From Sphingopyxis sp. H050 (GTDB taxonomy: Bacteria; Pseudomonadota; Alphaproteobacteria; Sphingomonadales; Sphingomonadaceae): a stretch of 64,000 nucleotides of DNA. A program made the position numbers and the translations under genes. Within the stretch, counting starts at the first letter, position 1. Each line of letters opens with the position of its first letter. Shown one piece after another: positions 1-8,437 of the stretch. Location of the stretch: contig NZ_LNRZ01000004.1 in NCBI RefSeq assembly GCF_001468265.1, forward strand, positions 310,001 through 374,000. Reading direction: 5' to 3'. The notes beneath the pieces were generated by a model, which worked only from the letters and a program-made list of their open reading frames with translations, ran no database searches and was not told the DNA's origin.

Positions 1-97
1 GACGCCCGCTTTGCCTTCCCGCCTTCCCGATCAAAAAAGGGGAGCGGCGCCATGCGGCACCACTCCCGCGAACCTGCCCCTTCAACAGCGCATCGCC

Positions 98-259
98 TTA
101 TTGCCAGCCTGCCTGTTCGGCCTGACGCAGCGCCCGATTGCACCGCTTCAGCCTCTTCTCAGCGGCCCTTAATTCGGCTTCGATCTGCCGCCGTTCTCCC
201 GCGTCATCGCACCATGAAAGCTCCGCGCGAAGCTCCTCGATCTGTTGTTCAACCGACAT
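98..259 (-). CDS. Small charged helical protein, 53 aa
   Basis: A short leftward reading frame starts with ATG at 259 behind a strong ribosome binding site (AGGAGG, 6 nt upstream) and ends with TAA at 98-100. The product is rich in Glu, Arg, Ala and Leu (it begins MSVEQQIEELRAEL) and looks like one long amphipathic helix or short coiled coil. It lies downstream of the DUF736 gene on the same strand. Small proteins of this type are common beside DUF736 in sphingomonad elements, but I know no function. The good start signal and the biased composition support it as a real gene. Confidence 0.55.
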   Translation of the reverse strand: MSVEQQIEELRAELSWCDDAGERRQIEAELRAAEKRLKRCNRALRQAEQAGWQ

Positions 260-591
260 CTCATCCTCCTGATACAAGCGAAAGATGAGCCATCGCCCGG
301 CGGGGAGCGGGCGGGGTCAACCACCGCGCAGCGGCCGCGAAGCGGGCGACGGGGGAGCCGATTTTCTCGTCGCCGGAGTGGAGCGAAGCGGAACGCAGGT
401 GGCGTGAAAATTGGGGGAACCGTCGATGGTTGAGGCGGTCCGTTCGCCGCCGGATACTCGGTGCTTGCTGAGCGGATTTCTTCCTCTCTGCAGGCCCGCA
501 AGCGCGTTCCGGTGCAGGAAAAGGCCCACGCCAAGCCCTCAAGGCATGAGGAAAGCCCCGCGCCGGGTGACCGGCGCGGGGCCGATCCGGC
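260..591. other. Gene-free GC-rich spacer
   Basis: I see no convincing gene here. The stretch contains the word GGAGCGAAGCGG (around 371-385), and GAGCGAAGCGG or close variants recur in the next spacer (around 1010-1050). This looks like low-complexity spacer typical of these elements. The overlapping reading frames have no start signal and no recognisable product. Confidence 0.5.
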
Positions 592-912
592 TCAGTCGCC
601 GGGGTTCCAGATAACGGCGAACGCGTCGTCGTCGTCCTGCCCGGCGGCGCGGCCGAGATTGGCGTAGAGGGTGCGGCCGCCAAGTTCGGGGGCCGACATG
701 GCGAGGCGGACATATTCGCGCTGGCTCACCTCGCCGGTGCGGATCCAGCCGCCGCCCAGTTCGACGCCGTTCGACAGCACGCGGTAGTCGGGCTGGTCCC
801 CGGTCTTACTGCGGTTGGGGATGATGGCGATCTCGGCATTGACCGAAAGCGTCTTCAAGGCGCCCCGGAACGAACCGTCGTTCTGGCGCTGGACATGACC
901 GATTGAGGGCAT
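592..912 (-). CDS. DUF736 family protein
   Basis: This 106-aa protein has the DUF736 signature: an N-terminal G-x-V/F-x(3)-DGSF-G strand (MPSIGHVQRQNDGSFRG), a central PDYRVLSNGVELGGGW block and a C-terminal YANLG strand. DUF736 proteins are small soluble proteins found almost only on plasmids, ICEs and symbiosis islands of alphaproteobacteria; their function is unknown. ATG at 912 has an AGGAG site 9 nt upstream. It is the most downstream clearly conserved gene of the leftward backbone in this window and supports a mobile-element origin. Confidence 0.88.
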   Translation of the reverse strand: MPSIGHVQRQNDGSFRGALKTLSVNAEIAIIPNRSKTGDQPDYRVLSNGVELGGGWIRTGEVSQREYVRLAMSAPELGGRTLYANLGRAAGQDDDDAFAVIWNPGD

Positions 913-1272
913 TTCTCGTCTCCTTGCACATTCGCCCGACCCGATGCCGGGCGATGGGCGGACCGAAGGGACGGCCCTTGAGCGCGCTGCGAACCGCAGG
1001 CCGAAGCGAAGCGGAGGACCGGAAGCGCGGGGCTGATTTGGAGCGAAGCGGCCGCGAGGAGCGCCGCCAAAGCGGCGCGGGGAAATCAGTTCCGCGCGAT
1101 GGTTTCGCGAGGCGCGCGGCCGTCCCAGGTCATGCGCCCAAGGAGCCGGCGACGGGTTGGTGAGACACGAAAGGACGAGATGCGCGCGCGGACAGGAAGC
1201 CCAGTCCGGCGTCTTTCCGGGAAGCCATGATTGCTTTCGCGGCCACGAGGCCGCGGCTATAGCCTCACGGCG
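913..1272. other. Gene-free GC-rich spacer
   Basis: No supported gene. The sequence holds repeated words built on GAAGCGGAGG and GGAGCGAAGCGGCCGCGAGG, related to those in the spacer at 260-591. The leftward DUF736 gene and the rightward Cys-rich gene both begin at its edges, so promoters are expected here. I cannot identify clear -35/-10 boxes. Confidence 0.45.
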
Positions 1273-1500
1273 ATGAACGAAGGAACGACGATTGCGGGGC
1301 AGATCGAACGGCTGATCGTGCGGCTGGACGGCGCGGCGGTGTGCGATGCCTGCGTGACTGACCGGCTCAACCTGTCGGTTACCGCACAGGCCAATGTCGT
1401 CACCTGCGCGCTCGGCGGCACGCGCGGATTCGAGCGGCAGAAGGACGAATGCACGTTATGCGGAAGCGCCCGGACGGTGATCCGCCGCACCGCCCGGTAG
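1273..1500 (+). CDS. Small CxxC-CxxC protein, 75 aa
   Basis: This is the only rightward gene in the left backbone. It has two Cys pairs (CDAC about residue 24, CTLC about residue 60) with another Cys between them, suggesting a structural zinc knuckle. The N-terminal half looks like a short helix (IAGQIERLIVRL) followed by a helix-turn-helix-like stretch. A DNA- or RNA-binding accessory role is possible but unproven. A TTG 42 nt upstream at 1231 is an alternative start; ATG at 1273 is preferred because the extra residues are low complexity. No ribosome binding site stands out. Confidence 0.5.
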   Translation: MNEGTTIAGQIERLIVRLDGAAVCDACVTDRLNLSVTAQANVVTCALGGTRGFERQKDECTLCGSARTVIRRTAR

Positions 1501-1553
1501 GTCAGGCGGCAGGGGTTTTCGGCACGCGAGCGCGCAGTGCGGCGCGATTTGGG

Positions 1554-2057
1554 CTAGTTGCCGTCGCCCGCGAGCGCGCGCGACAGCGCCTCGTTGGTCG
1601 CGTCGATCTCGATGCGGTCTGCGAAAATCGCGCACCAGCCGCCACCGAACTCCCCGATGCGGGGCTTGGAACAGGTCATGGCCCATTCAAAGCCGATCGG
1701 CCCCTTGGCGAGCGTTTCGGGGCAACATCGCTGGATCACCACCGCGATGGCAGCGGCATCGAAATCGTCCATGCTGGCGAAACACACGATCCGCGCGGAT
1801 GGATCGTCGGGGCAGGTTTCAGCGATGAAATCGGCTCCGATGGTGGGAAATTCGGGATCGTTGAACGCCTCGCGAAACCCGCTCCACCGCGCGTTCGCAT
1901 CGTCCGGCGGAAAGGCTGCGAGCAGCGCCGCGCTCGGCGGATCGGGCGCGTCGTCATTCGCTAGCGCGTAGCCAGCGTTTGCGACTTCCTCGATCAGCGC
2001 GCACTCGGCGGCGGTGCAGCGAAAGGCGAAGCTGCCCTGAATCCAGATGTCAGCCAT
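1554..2057 (-). CDS. Conserved hypothetical protein, 167 aa
   Basis: An acidic soluble protein with no signal peptide or membrane segment, beginning MADIWIQGSFAF. I do not recognise a domain. Its ATG at 2057 lies inside the stop of the preceding gene (8-nt overlap ATGGCTGA), so the two are translationally coupled. Composition and operon position fit the accessory genes that sit downstream of parB-like genes in sphingomonad elements. The alternating charged and aromatic pattern suggests a folded cytoplasmic protein. Function unknown. Confidence 0.7.
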   Translation of the reverse strand: MADIWIQGSFAFRCTAAECALIEEVANAGYALANDDAPDPPSAALLAAFPPDDANARWSGFREAFNDPEFPTIGADFIAETCPDDPSARIVCFASMDDFDAAAIAVVIQRCCPETLAKGPIGFEWAMTCSKPRIGEFGGGWCAIFADRIEIDATNEALSRALAGDGN

Positions 2058-2517
2058 TGCTCGCCTCCTCCCGTTCGGGCGTGATGACAAGCGGGGGCAC
2101 CGCGAAGTCGGCCGCATCGAAATGCGCGATGATCGCCGCATAGCTGCCCAATCGCTCGGCGGTGCAGCGCCCCATGAGGATATAGTCGTCCTCGTCGGCA
2201 GCGTAGCTTTGCGGTTCGCCGCTGCCGGTGAACACGGTGCGTTCCGCACCCCACTGGCAGGCATAGGCGCCCGACCAGCGCGCGAAGAAAAGCCCATGCG
2301 CGATGCAGAAGGCTTCGAGTCCCTCGAACCGCCCCCAGGCGACCTCGTGCGCCATGAGCGCCAAGGGCTCGCCCTCGGGCAGATCGCCGAGCGCGAAGGG
2401 TTCGCCGTCCCATTCGGTGGACAGCCCTTCGTTCGCGATGGCCTCGGCGAAGGCGGGAAGCTGGCTGGCGGGGAGCGTCCCGCCGATGGTGATGGATGCC
2501 GAAACACGGTCGGCCAT
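2050..2517 (-). CDS. Conserved hypothetical protein, 155 aa
   Basis: A soluble acidic protein (begins MADRVSASITIGG), with ATG at 2517 and AGGAG 7 nt upstream. It resembles its downstream neighbour in length, charge and opening residues, and both contain a region that may bind a small ligand or partner, but I know no family function. It is coupled to the next gene by an 8-nt overlap. It lies 110 bp downstream of the ParB-like gene on the same strand and belongs to the accessory part of the ICE backbone. Confidence 0.7.
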   Translation of the reverse strand: MADRVSASITIGGTLPASQLPAFAEAIANEGLSTEWDGEPFALGDLPEGEPLALMAHEVAWGRFEGLEAFCIAHGLFFARWSGAYACQWGAERTVFTGSGEPQSYAADEDDYILMGRCTAERLGSYAAIIAHFDAADFAVPPLVITPEREEASNG

Positions 2518-2627
2518 GACAAGTCTCCTGTCTGAAATCCGCGCCGCGAGGGCCGCTTGCGGCCGAGCGGCGCGGCGATTTTATGGGGGACGGAACGGGC
2601 GGCGGGTGCGCCGCCGCCCGTCCAGTT

Positions 2628-4439
2628 TCATGCGGCTTCGCGCTCGGGCTGTTCCTGCGGCTCGGCCTTGGCAGGGGCCGGAAGCGCAATCACCGCGCCG
2701 GGGCCGGTCGGTTCCGGCTCGCGGTCGGGGCGCGCCGCGAGCACCTTGGCATGAGCCGCGACGGTGCCGACGCCGCCGCGCGCCGTATAGGTAGCGGGCG
2801 GGAACGCCATCCATTTCGGCACCCAACCCTCGACCTTGGGCCGCCCGTTCGCACCCTCCAGATGGTCGCGGACGATGCGCTTCAAGACCTTGCCCGGTTC
2901 CTTCGCATTGGCGGCGGCGACAGGTTCGCCCGCCACCTCGGCGACGATGCGGGTCAGCACCTCCTTGTCGCGGACACACTCGAAAAAGGCGTCGTCGGCC
3001 TGCCAGTAGCGGGCCATATCGACGCCGATCTCGCCGCCGACCGCCTCGATGGCGGCGCTGCCGCTGGCGAGCGTTTCGCCCATGACGATGACGATCACGT
3101 CCATTACGGCGCGGTCGGGCACGTCGAGCAAGCGCAGGAACACGCCGACCAGTCCGAAGTCGTCGCCGTTGCCGCCTGTGACGGTCGGTTCCTCGGGCGA
3201 GAAGCCGAGAAGGTCCAATACGGCGCGGCGCTTCGCGTCGAAGTCGGTTTCCGCGCGGCAAGTTTCGACGCTTTCGCGCACATCGTCGTTGCGCGCGGTC
3301 TGCGGCTCGGGCTTGACCGTCCACAGTGGCGACCCGACGATGACATGGGCGACCATCAAGCGCAGCGCGACCTTGGGATGACGGGTCAGCGAGGCGCGGA
3401 CAGCGGCATGACGGTGCAGGTTGATATAGGTCTGCATCGTGCTCGTCACTTCGGGGCGCGGCACTTTGGGGCCGGTTTCGATTGCCTCGCCGCGTTCGAG
3501 CCGCTTGGCCTCCTTGCTCGTCACATAGCCTTCGTGGACCTCGACCTCGCCGCTTTCGCGCACATCTATATACACGCGCCCGCCCTTGCGCTTGGGTGCC
3601 TTGGCGAACTCATAGCGGTAGAAATATTCGCCGGGCGGGACGATCACCACGTCGAACCATCCGGCATCCAGATAGTCCTCCTTGCGCGCGTCGATTACGG
3701 CGTTCTGCGCGGTCCAGAACGCGTCGGCATCTGCAAAATAGCGGTCTTCGCCGAACAGATCGGCGACGATCGCAAGGCCGCTCGCATCGACGTCGAACAG
3801 GGCATGTTCGACCTTGATCGACTGCCCGCCGAACAGCCATGCCTTCAATTGCTGGCCGGTCGGGCAATAGGCGTCGTCATCGTCGTAGAGCGCCAGCCAT
3901 GCCTTCTGCTGCTGCTTGCTCGCCAGCGTCAGATGCCGGACGGTCGCCGCGTTGATCTTCTCCTTGCGGTAAAGATCGCGGATGCGCGGAAGCAGGTTGC
4001 CGAGCGCTAGGATACGCTTCACGCCAAGCTCGGGAATGCCGAACGTCGCGGAGATATCCGCAATGTCGCGGCCCTCCTTGACCAGCCGTGCGAAGGTTTC
4101 CCATCGCGTCACCTCGTCGGGATCGAGCCGGGTGTTCTCGAGAAGCGATGCCTCGATGGCGTCGGCGTCGTCCCCGGCGTCGAGGATGGCGACGGGAAGC
4201 GGGCCGTGGTCGATGCCCTCGACAAGCGCGATGGCGTTCGCCGTCCAGCGCCGCCGCCCGGCGACGATTTCGTGGACGCCATTATCGTTGCCCGCCTGCG
4301 GGCGCACGATCAGCGGCACGATGACACCGCGCTTGCGGATCGAGGGCAGAATGTCGCCCACGTCCGGGGGCTTGGGTCCGTGCCGCATGTTCACCTTGGA
4401 CGGAACCAGCTTGCTATGGTCGATAAAGTCGAGTTTCAT
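2628..4439 (-). CDS. ParB/RepB/Spo0J-type DNA-binding protein (603 aa)
   Basis: The N-terminal ParB/sulfiredoxin-like domain (about residues 1-110) shows IVAGRRRW (residues 58-65) and LLENTR (99-104), the two conserved blocks of ParB nuclease/CTPase-fold proteins. A helix-turn-helix follows (about 127-150). The C-terminal 400 residues are acidic, without a family I recognise. Chromosomal ParB is about 300 aa, so this is the long plasmid/ICE type. ATG at 4439 has AGGAG 9 nt upstream. No parA lies nearby, so a role in transcriptional control or DNA processing of the element is as likely as partition. Confidence 0.88.
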   Translation of the reverse strand: MKLDFIDHSKLVPSKVNMRHGPKPPDVGDILPSIRKRGVIVPLIVRPQAGNDNGVHEIVAGRRRWTANAIALVEGIDHGPLPVAILDAGDDADAIEASLLENTRLDPDEVTRWETFARLVKEGRDIADISATFGIPELGVKRILALGNLLPRIRDLYRKEKINAATVRHLTLASKQQQKAWLALYDDDDAYCPTGQQLKAWLFGGQSIKVEHALFDVDASGLAIVADLFGEDRYFADADAFWTAQNAVIDARKEDYLDAGWFDVVIVPPGEYFYRYEFAKAPKRKGGRVYIDVRESGEVEVHEGYVTSKEAKRLERGEAIETGPKVPRPEVTSTMQTYINLHRHAAVRASLTRHPKVALRLMVAHVIVGSPLWTVKPEPQTARNDDVRESVETCRAETDFDAKRRAVLDLLGFSPEEPTVTGGNGDDFGLVGVFLRLLDVPDRAVMDVIVIVMGETLASGSAAIEAVGGEIGVDMARYWQADDAFFECVRDKEVLTRIVAEVAGEPVAAANAKEPGKVLKRIVRDHLEGANGRPKVEGWVPKWMAFPPATYTARGGVGTVAAHAKVLAARPDREPEPTGPGAVIALPAPAKAEPQEQPEREAA

Positions 4440-4524
4440 TGGTCTGCTCCTTCTGGAGCGCCGGTCCCGTTTGTCTTGCTGGATGGGCGGGACCGGCACT
4501 CAATGCGGCGAAACGCGCCGCGCG

Positions 4525-4959
4525 TCATCCGGCCCCTCGATCATCAAGAGGCGGCGGAAGCTCGTTGCCGTTCCGGCTATCGGTGATGCGGCGAAGTTCG
4601 GCTTCGGCCAGAACGATTGCACCCATGCGCCGCGCGGTATCGGACCATAGCGAAAGCGGGGCCAGCGGCTCGAAATGCTCGTCGCGCTCGATGAACAGGC
4701 CGAAGGGCAAGCGGACGCCCGCAATCTCGGTAAGCGAGAACACGCCCATTTCCGGGCATCCGAACCCCAAGTCGGCGAGGCCGAACAGCGTGTCTCCATC
4801 GTCGTAAAGCTCGGTGGCGATCCACGTCGCCGCGCCGACCGGATTGAAGAATTTGACCACCGGGAACGGGTCGAACCGTTCGTCGCGCTGCTCGTGGAGG
4901 CGGCTGGCGCGCGCATTCGCGCGCAGCGCCGAAAGGATCGCATGGGGGAGCGTAATCAT
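4525..4959 (-). CDS. DUF2958 domain protein
   Basis: A 144-aa soluble protein with the DUF2958 pattern: N-terminal helix, then DPFPVVKFFNP, then a block with TELYDDGDTLFGLADLGFGCPEMG. Such proteins are almost always encoded next to ArdC genes on conjugative elements; their activity is unknown. The start (ATG at 4959) overlaps the stop of ardC by 4 nt (ATGA), giving translational coupling. The 85-nt gap to the ParB-like gene leaves room for a separate ribosome binding site but no obvious promoter. Confidence 0.88.
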   Translation of the reverse strand: MITLPHAILSALRANARASRLHEQRDERFDPFPVVKFFNPVGAATWIATELYDDGDTLFGLADLGFGCPEMGVFSLTEIAGVRLPFGLFIERDEHFEPLAPLSLWSDTARRMGAIVLAEAELRRITDSRNGNELPPPLDDRGAG

Positions 4960-5927
4960 GCCGCTTCCCTCCCTTCGTCCTGCGTCTCGGCGTAGCGGGC
5001 AAGCAGCCAATCGGCGGCCTTGCTCGCCTGACTGGCCGCGCGAAAGATCGCGCGATTGTCCTCGCGCAGCACGTCGAGCCATGATGCCAGATAATCGGCG
5101 TGACGAACGGTCGGCACGATGCCGAGCGCGGCGCAAAGGAAGGCCGATCCCATCTCGGCGATCAATTCTTCGCGCGCATAGTCCTTGCTGCCGAACGCAT
5201 TGCGCAGATTGCGATTGAGGCGCGACGGGTGGCCGCTGGCATGACAGAGTTCGTGCAGCGCCGTCCGGTAGAAATTGATCTGTTCGTGGAAGGCCGGTTG
5301 CGGGGGCACCTGCACATAGTCGGCGCTCGGGACATAGTAGGCCTTGTCCCCACCGATGCGGAAATCGACGCCCGATGCCGCAATGACCGCTTCGGCGATC
5401 GGCACGACTTGGCGTTCGGGAAGCGGTGCGGGGTCGGTGGCAAGGCCGGGGCGCAAGCCTTCGCACTGTGCGACGTTGAACACGGTGAAGCGTTTGAGGA
5501 ACGGCACCGCGCGGGCTTCGCCGCCGGTCTGGCGCGCGCGTTCCTTCTCGGCTTCGGGGGTGAAGCGGTCGGCATAGACAACCCTTGTCCCGCGCTCGCC
5601 TTTCCTGACATTGCCGCCCGCCTCCAAGGCTTGGCGGAAGGTCAGCCACGATTGCGACGGATAGCCGTTCTCGATCACTGCTCCCCACAGGATCAGGACA
5701 TTGACGCCGCTGTAATTGCGGCTGGTGAGCCCGTTGCGCGGGAGGCCGGGGGCGGCGGAGAAGCCTTGACCATTGGGGCGGCCCCAAGGCTGGACCCAAG
5801 GGAAGCGGCCCGCCTCAAGTTCGGAAACAATGCGGCCCGTCACCTCGTCGTAAAGATTGGCGCGCTCCGCCGGGGGCTGGCGTTTGCTGCCCTCTGCGCG
5901 CGCGCGTTGGCTGCCGGTCTGGTGCAT
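4956..5927 (-). CDS. ardC: ArdC-type antirestriction protein
   Basis: A 323-aa protein with two parts. The N-terminal ssDNA-binding (DUF1738) domain covers about residues 22-150, with the NYSGVNVLIL block. The C-terminal zincin-like metallopeptidase domain has HELCH at 225-229 and a likely third ligand in the later EELIAEMGSAF helix. ArdC proteins protect incoming single-stranded DNA from restriction in the recipient; that role is inferred here from family and context. ATG at 5927 has GGAGGA 5 nt upstream. It heads the ardC-DUF2958 pair (4-nt overlap). Confidence 0.92.
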   Translation of the reverse strand: MHQTGSQRARAEGSKRQPPAERANLYDEVTGRIVSELEAGRFPWVQPWGRPNGQGFSAAPGLPRNGLTSRNYSGVNVLILWGAVIENGYPSQSWLTFRQALEAGGNVRKGERGTRVVYADRFTPEAEKERARQTGGEARAVPFLKRFTVFNVAQCEGLRPGLATDPAPLPERQVVPIAEAVIAASGVDFRIGGDKAYYVPSADYVQVPPQPAFHEQINFYRTALHELCHASGHPSRLNRNLRNAFGSKDYAREELIAEMGSAFLCAALGIVPTVRHADYLASWLDVLREDNRAIFRAASQASKAADWLLARYAETQDEGREAA

Positions 5928-6442
5928 GGCTATCCTCCAATGCCGCCCCAAAAACCCCAGGGCCTCCCCCGGAGCGGGGGTGGGCGGCGAATTGCGACCT
6001 GCCGGGCGCGGCCAGGAGGCGGTCCGCACCCGCAGGGCCGAAATGCAATGGAGGAGCCGGACCCGAGCGCAGTCGAAGGCCGGCTTGCGGGACGCCGGGC
6101 CGGGCCCAGAAGGGAGCGCCGCCCACCCGCGCGACGAGGGGAAGGCCCAACGAAAAATGCCGCCGCGCCGGTCAGGCGCGGCGACGACAGGCCGGAGCAA
6201 GGCTCCGGCATCCCGCCAGTCCGATCGTCACCTTTGGCCGGGACGCGCGAAGCGTGGCCCGGTGGAGCTTGGCGAACGGATGTGAGCCTAGCGGAATAGA
6301 GCGGCGGTCGCGCCGCAGGCGCGAGGCGCCTGAAAACCCGGATGCGTCAGGTCAGACCCTGCCGTCTTGAAGCACTCTCGTCGTGGTCGCCATGCGCGCG
6401 GTGACACGAGGAGCGAGCACTCGGCCCACTGGCCCCAACAGA
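5928..6442. other. Gene-free GC-rich spacer with a perfect hairpin
   Basis: No gene is supported over about 515 bp. A perfect 8-bp inverted repeat with a 3-nt loop (GCCGGAGC, AAG, GCTCCGGC) lies at 6191-6209 but has no T-tract, so it is not a clear terminator. The ardC promoter should lie near 5930-6000. The composition (proline-, arginine- and glycine-coding in every frame) matches the other spacers of this element. Confidence 0.5.
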
Positions 6443-6898
6443 TCAACCGTGCAGCGGGGATCCGTTCGAACCGGTGCAAGCGGTCATCGCGGGCAACAGG
6501 CTCATCATGGCGGCACCGGCGATGATGATCGCGCCGACCGCCGCGGCGATGCCGGTCGCGGTCGGCCCCGCACCGCCGAGCTGCATCAGGCTGGAGACGA
6601 CACTGCCGCCGGCGATCCCGGCGGGCACGGCGAAGAGAAGCGCGATCGCTCCGCGAAGCGGAACGGGCAACCGCGACGCGATGAGCATGCGTCCGATCAG
6701 CAAGACCGCGACGCCGACGACGAGGCCGAGAAGCAGACCGAGCAACGGCCCCAGTTCGCCACCCCCCGCCCACAGAAATGCGGCCGCACCGAGCCCGACC
6801 GGGAGTGCGAAGACGGCGAGCCGGAACATCGCCCAGGCGAAGAGGACGATGCCGGTGGCGGACAGGATCAGACCGAGCAACATCACGACCAACTCCAT
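6443..6898 (-). CDS. Integral membrane protein, 151 aa
   Basis: Almost the whole protein is hydrophobic, with about four to five predicted membrane helices separated by short Gly-rich loops (for example GPLLGLLLGLVVGVAVLLIG). I do not recognise a family. It lies 54 bp downstream of the lytic transglycosylase gene on the same strand, so a role in the conjugation channel or envelope is a reasonable guess. The start is uncertain: ATG at 6898 (MELVVMLLG) gives the cleaner membrane start; a GTG at 6922 would add 8 residues. Neither has a strong ribosome binding site. Confidence 0.6.
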   Translation of the reverse strand: MELVVMLLGLILSATGIVLFAWAMFRLAVFALPVGLGAAAFLWAGGGELGPLLGLLLGLVVGVAVLLIGRMLIASRLPVPLRGAIALLFAVPAGIAGGSVVSSLMQLGGAGPTATGIAAAVGAIIIAGAAMMSLLPAMTACTGSNGSPLHG

Positions 6899-6952
6899 AG
6901 GCTCGGAACATAGCAGAAACACGATTCGGCATGAAGCCCCGATCGGCTCGCA

Positions 6953-7594
6953 CTATGGGCGGTCTGGCGCGTTCTTCTCGGGCGACGTCGATCGCAGCGC
7001 GACGAACAGCGTGGCCGCACCGGCTTCGCTCCGGCCGGCAGGGGGCCGGTCGCCGATCGCGAAGAAGATGGCATTGACGGTACGCGGCGTTGCACTGGCG
7101 GCCGTGACAGCCGACCGGGAATTGACGGGCACTCCGGCGACGCTCGCGAGATAGGCGCGGGTCTCACCGGGCAGCGCGCGGCCGGTCCGCACGTGCTCGG
7201 CATAGCGTGCCGGTCCCGCGTTATAGGCTGCGAACAGTCCGGGATAACCGAAGCGGTCATACATCAGACGAAGATAGAGCGTCCCCGCCAATATGTTGTC
7301 GCGCGGGCTATGGGGATCACGTCCGAGCCCGAGCCGCGCGCGCATTTCGGACCAGGTGCCGGGCATGAGCTGCATCAGTCCCATCGCGCCGGCGTGGCTG
7401 GTAATCGGGCGCCCGTCCAGCACCGTGCGCCCGCCGCTCTCGGCGCGCATGACGCGCTCGATCCATTCTACCGGCACGCCGAAACGCGCCGAGGCTGCCT
7501 CGATATAGGGCCGCCAGTGAACGACCGACTGCGCGTCAGCCGGTGCCGCCGCCAGCAGCGCCAGGGCGGTGATGGCGACCCTCAGCCCAGCCAC
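6953..7594 (-). CDS. Lytic transglycosylase (SLT/VirB1-type)
   Basis: A 213-aa secreted protein with an N-terminal signal peptide (about residues 1-20, ending APADA). The SLT domain has the catalytic Glu in RAESGG, then GLMQLMPGTW and YNAGPARY, the standard motifs of family 1 lytic transglycosylases. It would cut peptidoglycan locally for the conjugation machinery. The start is GTG at 7594, overlapping the traF-type gene by 13 nt, with GAGG about 11 nt upstream. The order excisionase-S26 peptidase-transglycosylase is typical of alphaproteobacterial ICEs. Confidence 0.85.
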   Translation of the reverse strand: MAGLRVAITALALLAAAPADAQSVVHWRPYIEAASARFGVPVEWIERVMRAESGGRTVLDGRPITSHAGAMGLMQLMPGTWSEMRARLGLGRDPHSPRDNILAGTLYLRLMYDRFGYPGLFAAYNAGPARYAEHVRTGRALPGETRAYLASVAGVPVNSRSAVTAASATPRTVNAIFFAIGDRPPAGRSEAGAATLFVALRSTSPEKNAPDRP

Positions 7595-8103
7595 AGCAGT
7601 CGCACCTCGCCGATGACGTCGCCGCGCGATGTCGGTCCGAAATAACGCCCATCGAACGAATCCGGGCTGTCCATCAGCAGGAACAATGCGCCCGAACGCA
7701 ACATCACGCAGCCATTCCACCACGGCATCGGACGGTCGCGGCCATCGGCTTCGCGGCGTTCGGCCACCGGGTGGCCGTTGACATAGATCTCCCGCCCGCG
7801 CGCACAGACGCGATCGCCGGGCGCGGCCGCGACGCGCTTGACCAGCGGGATATTGATCGGAATGTAGCGCCGCTCGGCGGCGAGCCGGCGCCAGCGGTCG
7901 GGCACCCGGACCAGCACCATGTCGCCCGATGCGATGTCCTGCCGTCCGCTGACGGCATAGAGACCGATCGGCGCGCTGGCCGATGCGTTCCAGACCAGCC
8001 ACGGCGTTGGCGGCAGCGCGATCGTGGTCGCCAGCGCGGCCGCGCCGAGACCGATCAGCGCGGTGGGTTTAGCCGGCAGACGGGAGGGTAGCAGCCTAGC
8101 CAT
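7582..8103 (-). CDS. traF: TraF-type S26 conjugative signal peptidase
   Basis: A 173-aa protein with one N-terminal membrane segment, then the signal peptidase I fold of the TraF group. The catalytic Ser is in SASAPIGLY and the general-base Lys in PLVKRVAAAPGD. A C-terminal DSPDSFDGRYFGP block completes the site. In RP4-type systems TraF processes and cyclises pilin. ATG at 8103 overlaps the stop of the excisionase-like gene (8 nt, ATGGCTAG), so excision factor and transfer peptidase are co-translated. The gene symbol follows family usage. Confidence 0.88.
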   Translation of the reverse strand: MARLLPSRLPAKPTALIGLGAAALATTIALPPTPWLVWNASASAPIGLYAVSGRQDIASGDMVLVRVPDRWRRLAAERRYIPINIPLVKRVAAAPGDRVCARGREIYVNGHPVAERREADGRDRPMPWWNGCVMLRSGALFLLMDSPDSFDGRYFGPTSRGDVIGEVRLLWLG

Positions 8104-8407
8104 TGCCTCCCTCCCGCATGTTCGCGCGCGACCAGGCCTCGATATCGTCGATATGGTAGCGCCAGACGGTGCCATGCTTTCGGCACGGCGGGCCGCGCCG
8201 CTCCCGGCGCATCTTCTTGAGCGTGTCCCCCGCGAGACCGAGATGGAACGCGGCCTGCTTGGTTGTCAGAAACGGGCAATGCTCGCGTGCCCGCCGAGCG
8301 CGCTCCGCGGCCGACGACGCCGTGGCTCCACCGTCCACAGCGGATGAATCCGCCTCGATCCGTGTTCGCGCGCCGCCGCCTGCTTCGGGGTTTGGATCGT
8401 GTGTCAT
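8096..8407 (-). CDS. RdfS-like excisionase / helix-turn-helix protein
   Basis: A 103-aa protein. The first 40 residues are low-complexity; the rest is a winged HTH of the AlpA/Xis type: FLTTKQAAFHLGL, then TLKKMRRERRGPPCRKHG and WRYHIDDIEAW. In ICEMlSym of Mesorhizobium, the recombination directionality factor RdfS is a small protein of this type encoded directly upstream of traF. The 8-nt overlap with the traF-type gene here gives the same arrangement. It should bind attachment-site DNA and bias the integrase to excision, or regulate the transfer operon; this is inferred from family and context. Confidence 0.75.
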   Translation of the reverse strand: MTHDPNPEAGGGARTRIEADSSAVDGGATASSAAERARRAREHCPFLTTKQAAFHLGLAGDTLKKMRRERRGPPCRKHGTVWRYHIDDIEAWSRANMREGGNG

Positions 8408-8437
8408 GAGTGCAGCGCCCGGTCCGACGAACCCGCG

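Noticed and set aside
2583-4010. Long rightward open frame opposite the ParB-like gene
   Set aside because: It lies wholly antisense to a gene with clear motifs, has no ribosome binding site and encodes low-complexity His/Arg/Asp-rich sequence; it comes from GC-rich codon bias.
6191-6209. Perfect hairpin upstream of ardC as terminator or origin of transfer
   Set aside because: No T-tract and no relaxase gene or nick-site motif nearby; the hairpin alone is not evidence of oriT.
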